From: Pseudomonadota bacterium | GTDB lineage: Bacteria; Desulfobacterota; Desulfovibrionia; Desulfovibrionales; Desulfovibrionaceae | NCBI GenBank assembly: GCA_018822065.1 | Contig: JAHJKV010000407.1 | Location: 1-7,719, forward strand | Direction of reading: 5' to 3' | DNA: 7,719 nucleotides | In this document: positions 6,074 to 7,719 of the stretch, piece after piece | Layout: every line of letters begins with the position of its first letter | Position numbering within the stretch: the first letter of the stretch is position 1 | Translations under genes and position numbers: made by a program | Notes under the pieces: generated by a model | Seen by the model: only the letters and a program-made list of their open reading frames with translations | Databases searched by the model: none | Told to the model about the DNA's origin: nothing

Positions 6074-6871
6074 ATGAATCGTCTTGTATCCTCACTGGTT
6101 ATGCTGGTCATGTTGATCGGTGTCCTGATTCCTGCCGCCGGGGCGGAGACGCTGTCCGAGGCCGAGAAAAAGGAATTCGCCCAAAATCTGGCTCTGCCGA
6201 GCCCGGCGGAGATGTTCCTGGCCATTAATCGACTCAACGATGCCGACTGGTCCAAGGTGGCGGGCTCAAGTCCGCGCTACGACTATGGCGACAACTACGT
6301 CAGGGCCTTGAACCTGGGCCTGCGGGCCACGGACGGACTGGTGGCCATCTTGTCCAAGGACAAGGCCAAGCTGGGCGAGGTCATCGTCGTGGTCATCACC
6401 CTGGCCGAGGACCTGATGGTTCAGGATACCATTCTCGACCGTTCCTCCACTTTCGAGCAGTTGGCCAATGAGGGCCGCTGGAGCGAGCTGCGGGATGAGC
6501 TCGATTCCCTACGCTACCTCATCGAGATGGAGATGGACCAGATCGGCGATCAGGATATCGCCACCTTGGTCCGGGTCGGCGGCTGGCTCAAGGGGCTGAC
6601 CGCCACGGCAGGATTGATGAAAAAACAGCACTATTCCGACAACGTCACCTCCATTCTCTACCAGCCCAACCTAGTGGACTATTTCACCGTGGAACTGGCC
6701 AATATGGAGCCCGAAGCCAAGGCCAATCCCCTGGCTCAGGCATTGATGAAGGCCCTGCCGAAAATCCGTGCCCTGGTGAACGTAGGGTATGGCAAGCCGG
6801 TCCCGGATAAGAACATCGAAGAACTGCATCGCCTGGGCTCGGCCCTGGTGGCGAAGATTGAGGAAGGCTAG
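6074..6871 (+). CDS. Exported protein of unknown function, helical, 265 residues
   Basis: I do not recognise this family. The N-terminus is a classical Sec signal peptide (Arg3, hydrophobic stretch 4-20) with a likely cleavage site after AAGA (21-24), leaving about 241 residues in the periplasm or outside. There is no lipobox cysteine, and no cysteine anywhere in the protein. The mature part looks mostly alpha-helical, with acidic and amphipathic segments such as residues 124-155. A hydrophobic stretch around 103-112 (VIVVVITL) is too short and too polar at its edges to call a membrane span. No catalytic motif is apparent. The start is set by the GAGGGAG site upstream. The gene ends two bases before the next start, so the two are almost certainly co-transcribed and translationally coupled. 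A scaffold or binding role next to the small beta-rich exported protein is possible but speculative. Confidence 0.85.
   Translation: MNRLVSSLVMLVMLIGVLIPAAGAETLSEAEKKEFAQNLALPSPAEMFLAINRLNDADWSKVAGSSPRYDYGDNYVRALNLGLRATDGLVAILSKDKAKLGEVIVVVITLAEDLMVQDTILDRSSTFEQLANEGRWSELRDELDSLRYLIEMEMDQIGDQDIATLVRVGGWLKGLTATAGLMKKQHYSDNVTSILYQPNLVDYFTVELANMEPEAKANPLAQALMKALPKIRALVNVGYGKPVPDKNIEELHRLGSALVAKIEEG
6861..6867 (+). promoter_or_regulatory. Shine-Dalgarno AGGAAGG inside the end of the upstream gene
   Basis: AGGAAGG lies in the last codons of the 265-residue protein gene, six bases before the ATG of the 142-residue gene, with the TAG stop between them. This arrangement favours translational coupling of the two exported proteins. 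Confidence 0.7.
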
Positions 6872-6873
6872 CC

Positions 6874-7302
6874 ATGAAGAAGTTCGTTGCCATAGCGCTT
6901 GTCTCGCTCCTGTTTCCGGTAATGTGCTTTGCTGGGCGGATGGACGTACGCAAACCCGCCTACGAGCAGGTCCTGAACTACGAGTCCCAGGGCTTTTCGG
7001 TGAAGGATGACATCCAGATCGGGGAGCTGGAAAAGGGCCGCTCCTATTATTTCAATACCCAGCTCACTGCGGGCATTGAGTATTTCTACCACTTCCAGGG
7101 TGATCAGGGCGTGAACAAGATCAACCTGGTTATCTTTGACGAGAACTGGAAGGTTGTGGCCCAAGGCAATACCGAGGGAGAGGGCAAGTCGATTGCGGTG
7201 ACCCTCAATCCCGAGTGGTCCGGCACCTTCCACGTCAAGGCCACCCTCGTGGACTGCAATGCCGCCTTTGACTACTGGTTTATCCTGGCTGGGTATCGCT
7301 AG
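6874..7302 (+). CDS. Small exported beta-rich protein, PPC-domain-like
   Basis: The 142-residue product has a Sec signal peptide (Lys2-Lys3, hydrophobic core 4-18) with probable cleavage after CFA at residue 20. Cys18 lies in the signal and does not form a proper lipobox. The mature part is about 122 residues and looks like one beta-sandwich. The order 'GELEKGRSYYF', 'LTAGIEYFYHFQGD', 'INLVIFDENWKVVAQG' and 'PEWSGTFHVKATL' follows the pattern of bacterial pre-peptidase C-terminal (PPC) domains, which sit in secreted proteins and bind surfaces or ligands. That match is by pattern only and would need a profile search. Cys128 is the only cysteine of the mature chain. The gene starts two bases after the stop of the upstream exported-protein gene and has its own AGGAAGG site. 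The stop codon runs into a small hairpin. Confidence 0.85.
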   Translation: MKKFVAIALVSLLFPVMCFAGRMDVRKPAYEQVLNYESQGFSVKDDIQIGELEKGRSYYFNTQLTAGIEYFYHFQGDQGVNKINLVIFDENWKVVAQGNTEGEGKSIAVTLNPEWSGTFHVKATLVDCNAAFDYWFILAGYR

Positions 7303-7316
7303 CCCAGGCCCTGGGC
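7302..7316 (+). other. Short perfect hairpin between the PPC-like and TerB-like genes
   Basis: GCCCAG (7302-7307) pairs with CTGGGC (7311-7316) around a three-base loop. It begins at the last base of the upstream stop codon. No T-run follows, so full termination is unlikely; transcript processing or partial attenuation between the two genes would fit. A six-base stem can also be chance in GC-rich DNA. Confidence 0.35.
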
Positions 7317-7332
7317 GAGCACGAGTGTGAAC

Positions 7333-7719
7333 ATGCTCAAGGGGATACAACCCGAGCGAATGTTTTCGGAGAGCGCCGAGGAGAAATTCGGCAACAGCCT
7401 GGCCGCCCAGGTGTTGAAGATTCTTGCCCTGCTGGCCCAGACCAACCGCGAGGTCTCGGCCGCAAGGCGAGAGTTCATCCAGTCGTTTTACGGCCACCTC
7501 TACCCCGGCGATATCGCCGTCTACTTTGTCGAGCAATTCGAGCTCTTTGCCCAGGAACCCCAGGACCTGGGTTCCGTCTGCGCCATCCTCAACGAACGGC
7601 TCTCCTATCAGGAAAAGATATTTTGCCTGATCATCGCCTACGAGTTCATCCAGGCCGAGAAATTAGCGTCTGTGGAGCGTCGGCTGGTTCGGGCCATGGG
7701 CAAGATGCTCGGGGTCGGA
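7333..7719 (+). CDS. N-terminal part of a protein with a TerB-like helical domain (continues past window)
   Basis: The frame is open from the ATG at 7333 to the last base, giving 129 residues. There is no signal peptide or membrane span, so this part is probably cytoplasmic. The segment from about 24 to 129 is all-helical and follows the pattern of TerB-like domains. It opens with LKILALLAQTNREVSAARREF (positions 28-48), where an Asp/Asn-Gly-Glu-like loop and a following Glu are expected. It continues with LNERLSYQEKIFCLIIAYEF at 86-105 and closes with VERRLVRAMGKMLGV at 114-128. TerB-type domains occur alone in tellurite-resistance proteins and as N-terminal modules of larger proteins; which applies here cannot be seen. 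A GTG two codons upstream (7327) is another possible start. No strong Shine-Dalgarno is visible. The gene is 30 bases after, and in the same frame as, the PPC-like gene, so it is probably in the same transcript. Confidence 0.75.
   Translation, partial: MLKGIQPERMFSESAEEKFGNSLAAQVLKILALLAQTNREVSAARREFIQSFYGHLYPGDIAVYFVEQFELFAQEPQDLGSVCAILNERLSYQEKIFCLIIAYEFIQAEKLASVERRLVRAMGKMLGVG

Overview
The window looks like chromosomal DNA of a GC-rich Gram-negative bacterium, most likely a sulfate reducer of the Desulfovibrio/Pseudodesulfovibrio group. That placement is an inference. It rests on the GC-rich codon use, the exported-protein signals, the abundance of membrane signalling proteins, and a CooA-like Crp/Fnr regulator of a kind known from Desulfovibrio. 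No rRNA, tRNA, transposon or CRISPR is visible. Coding density is high and no gap exceeds about 165 bases.

Left part, minus strand (1-2714): a membrane sensor histidine kinase with two PAS domains is followed 21 bases later by a Crp/Fnr-family regulator that runs off the window. The regulator's first 159 residues align along their whole length with the CO-sensing haem protein CooA. They keep the haem-ligand histidine and the hydrophobic pocket of the C-helix, but lack the redox-switch cysteine. The two genes probably form an operon. No response regulator is present in the window.

Centre (2715-5941): a 163-base intergenic region separates the kinase operon from a divergent RsbU/SpoIIE-type serine phosphatase with a double-Cache sensor, HAMP and PP2C domains. 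This region carries a Crp/Fnr-spaced dyad. The phosphatase gene ends tail-to-tail with a small SH3-domain lipoprotein gene, and one CTAG palindrome supplies both stop codons. A single-domain STAS protein follows (anti-sigma factor antagonist type, Ser56 the likely phosphosite). Its leader holds a strong hairpin just before the ribosome-binding site. Phosphatase plus STAS protein suggests a partner-switching pathway whose anti-sigma kinase is not in this window.

Right part, plus strand (5942-7719): a strong hairpin, probably a terminator, follows the STAS gene. Next comes a tight cluster of an unrecognised exported helical protein (265 aa), a small exported beta-rich protein resembling PPC-type domains (142 aa), and the first 129 residues of a cytoplasmic helical protein with a TerB-like pattern that continues beyond the window. 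The function of this cluster cannot be read from the sequence, and it is the least explained part of the window.
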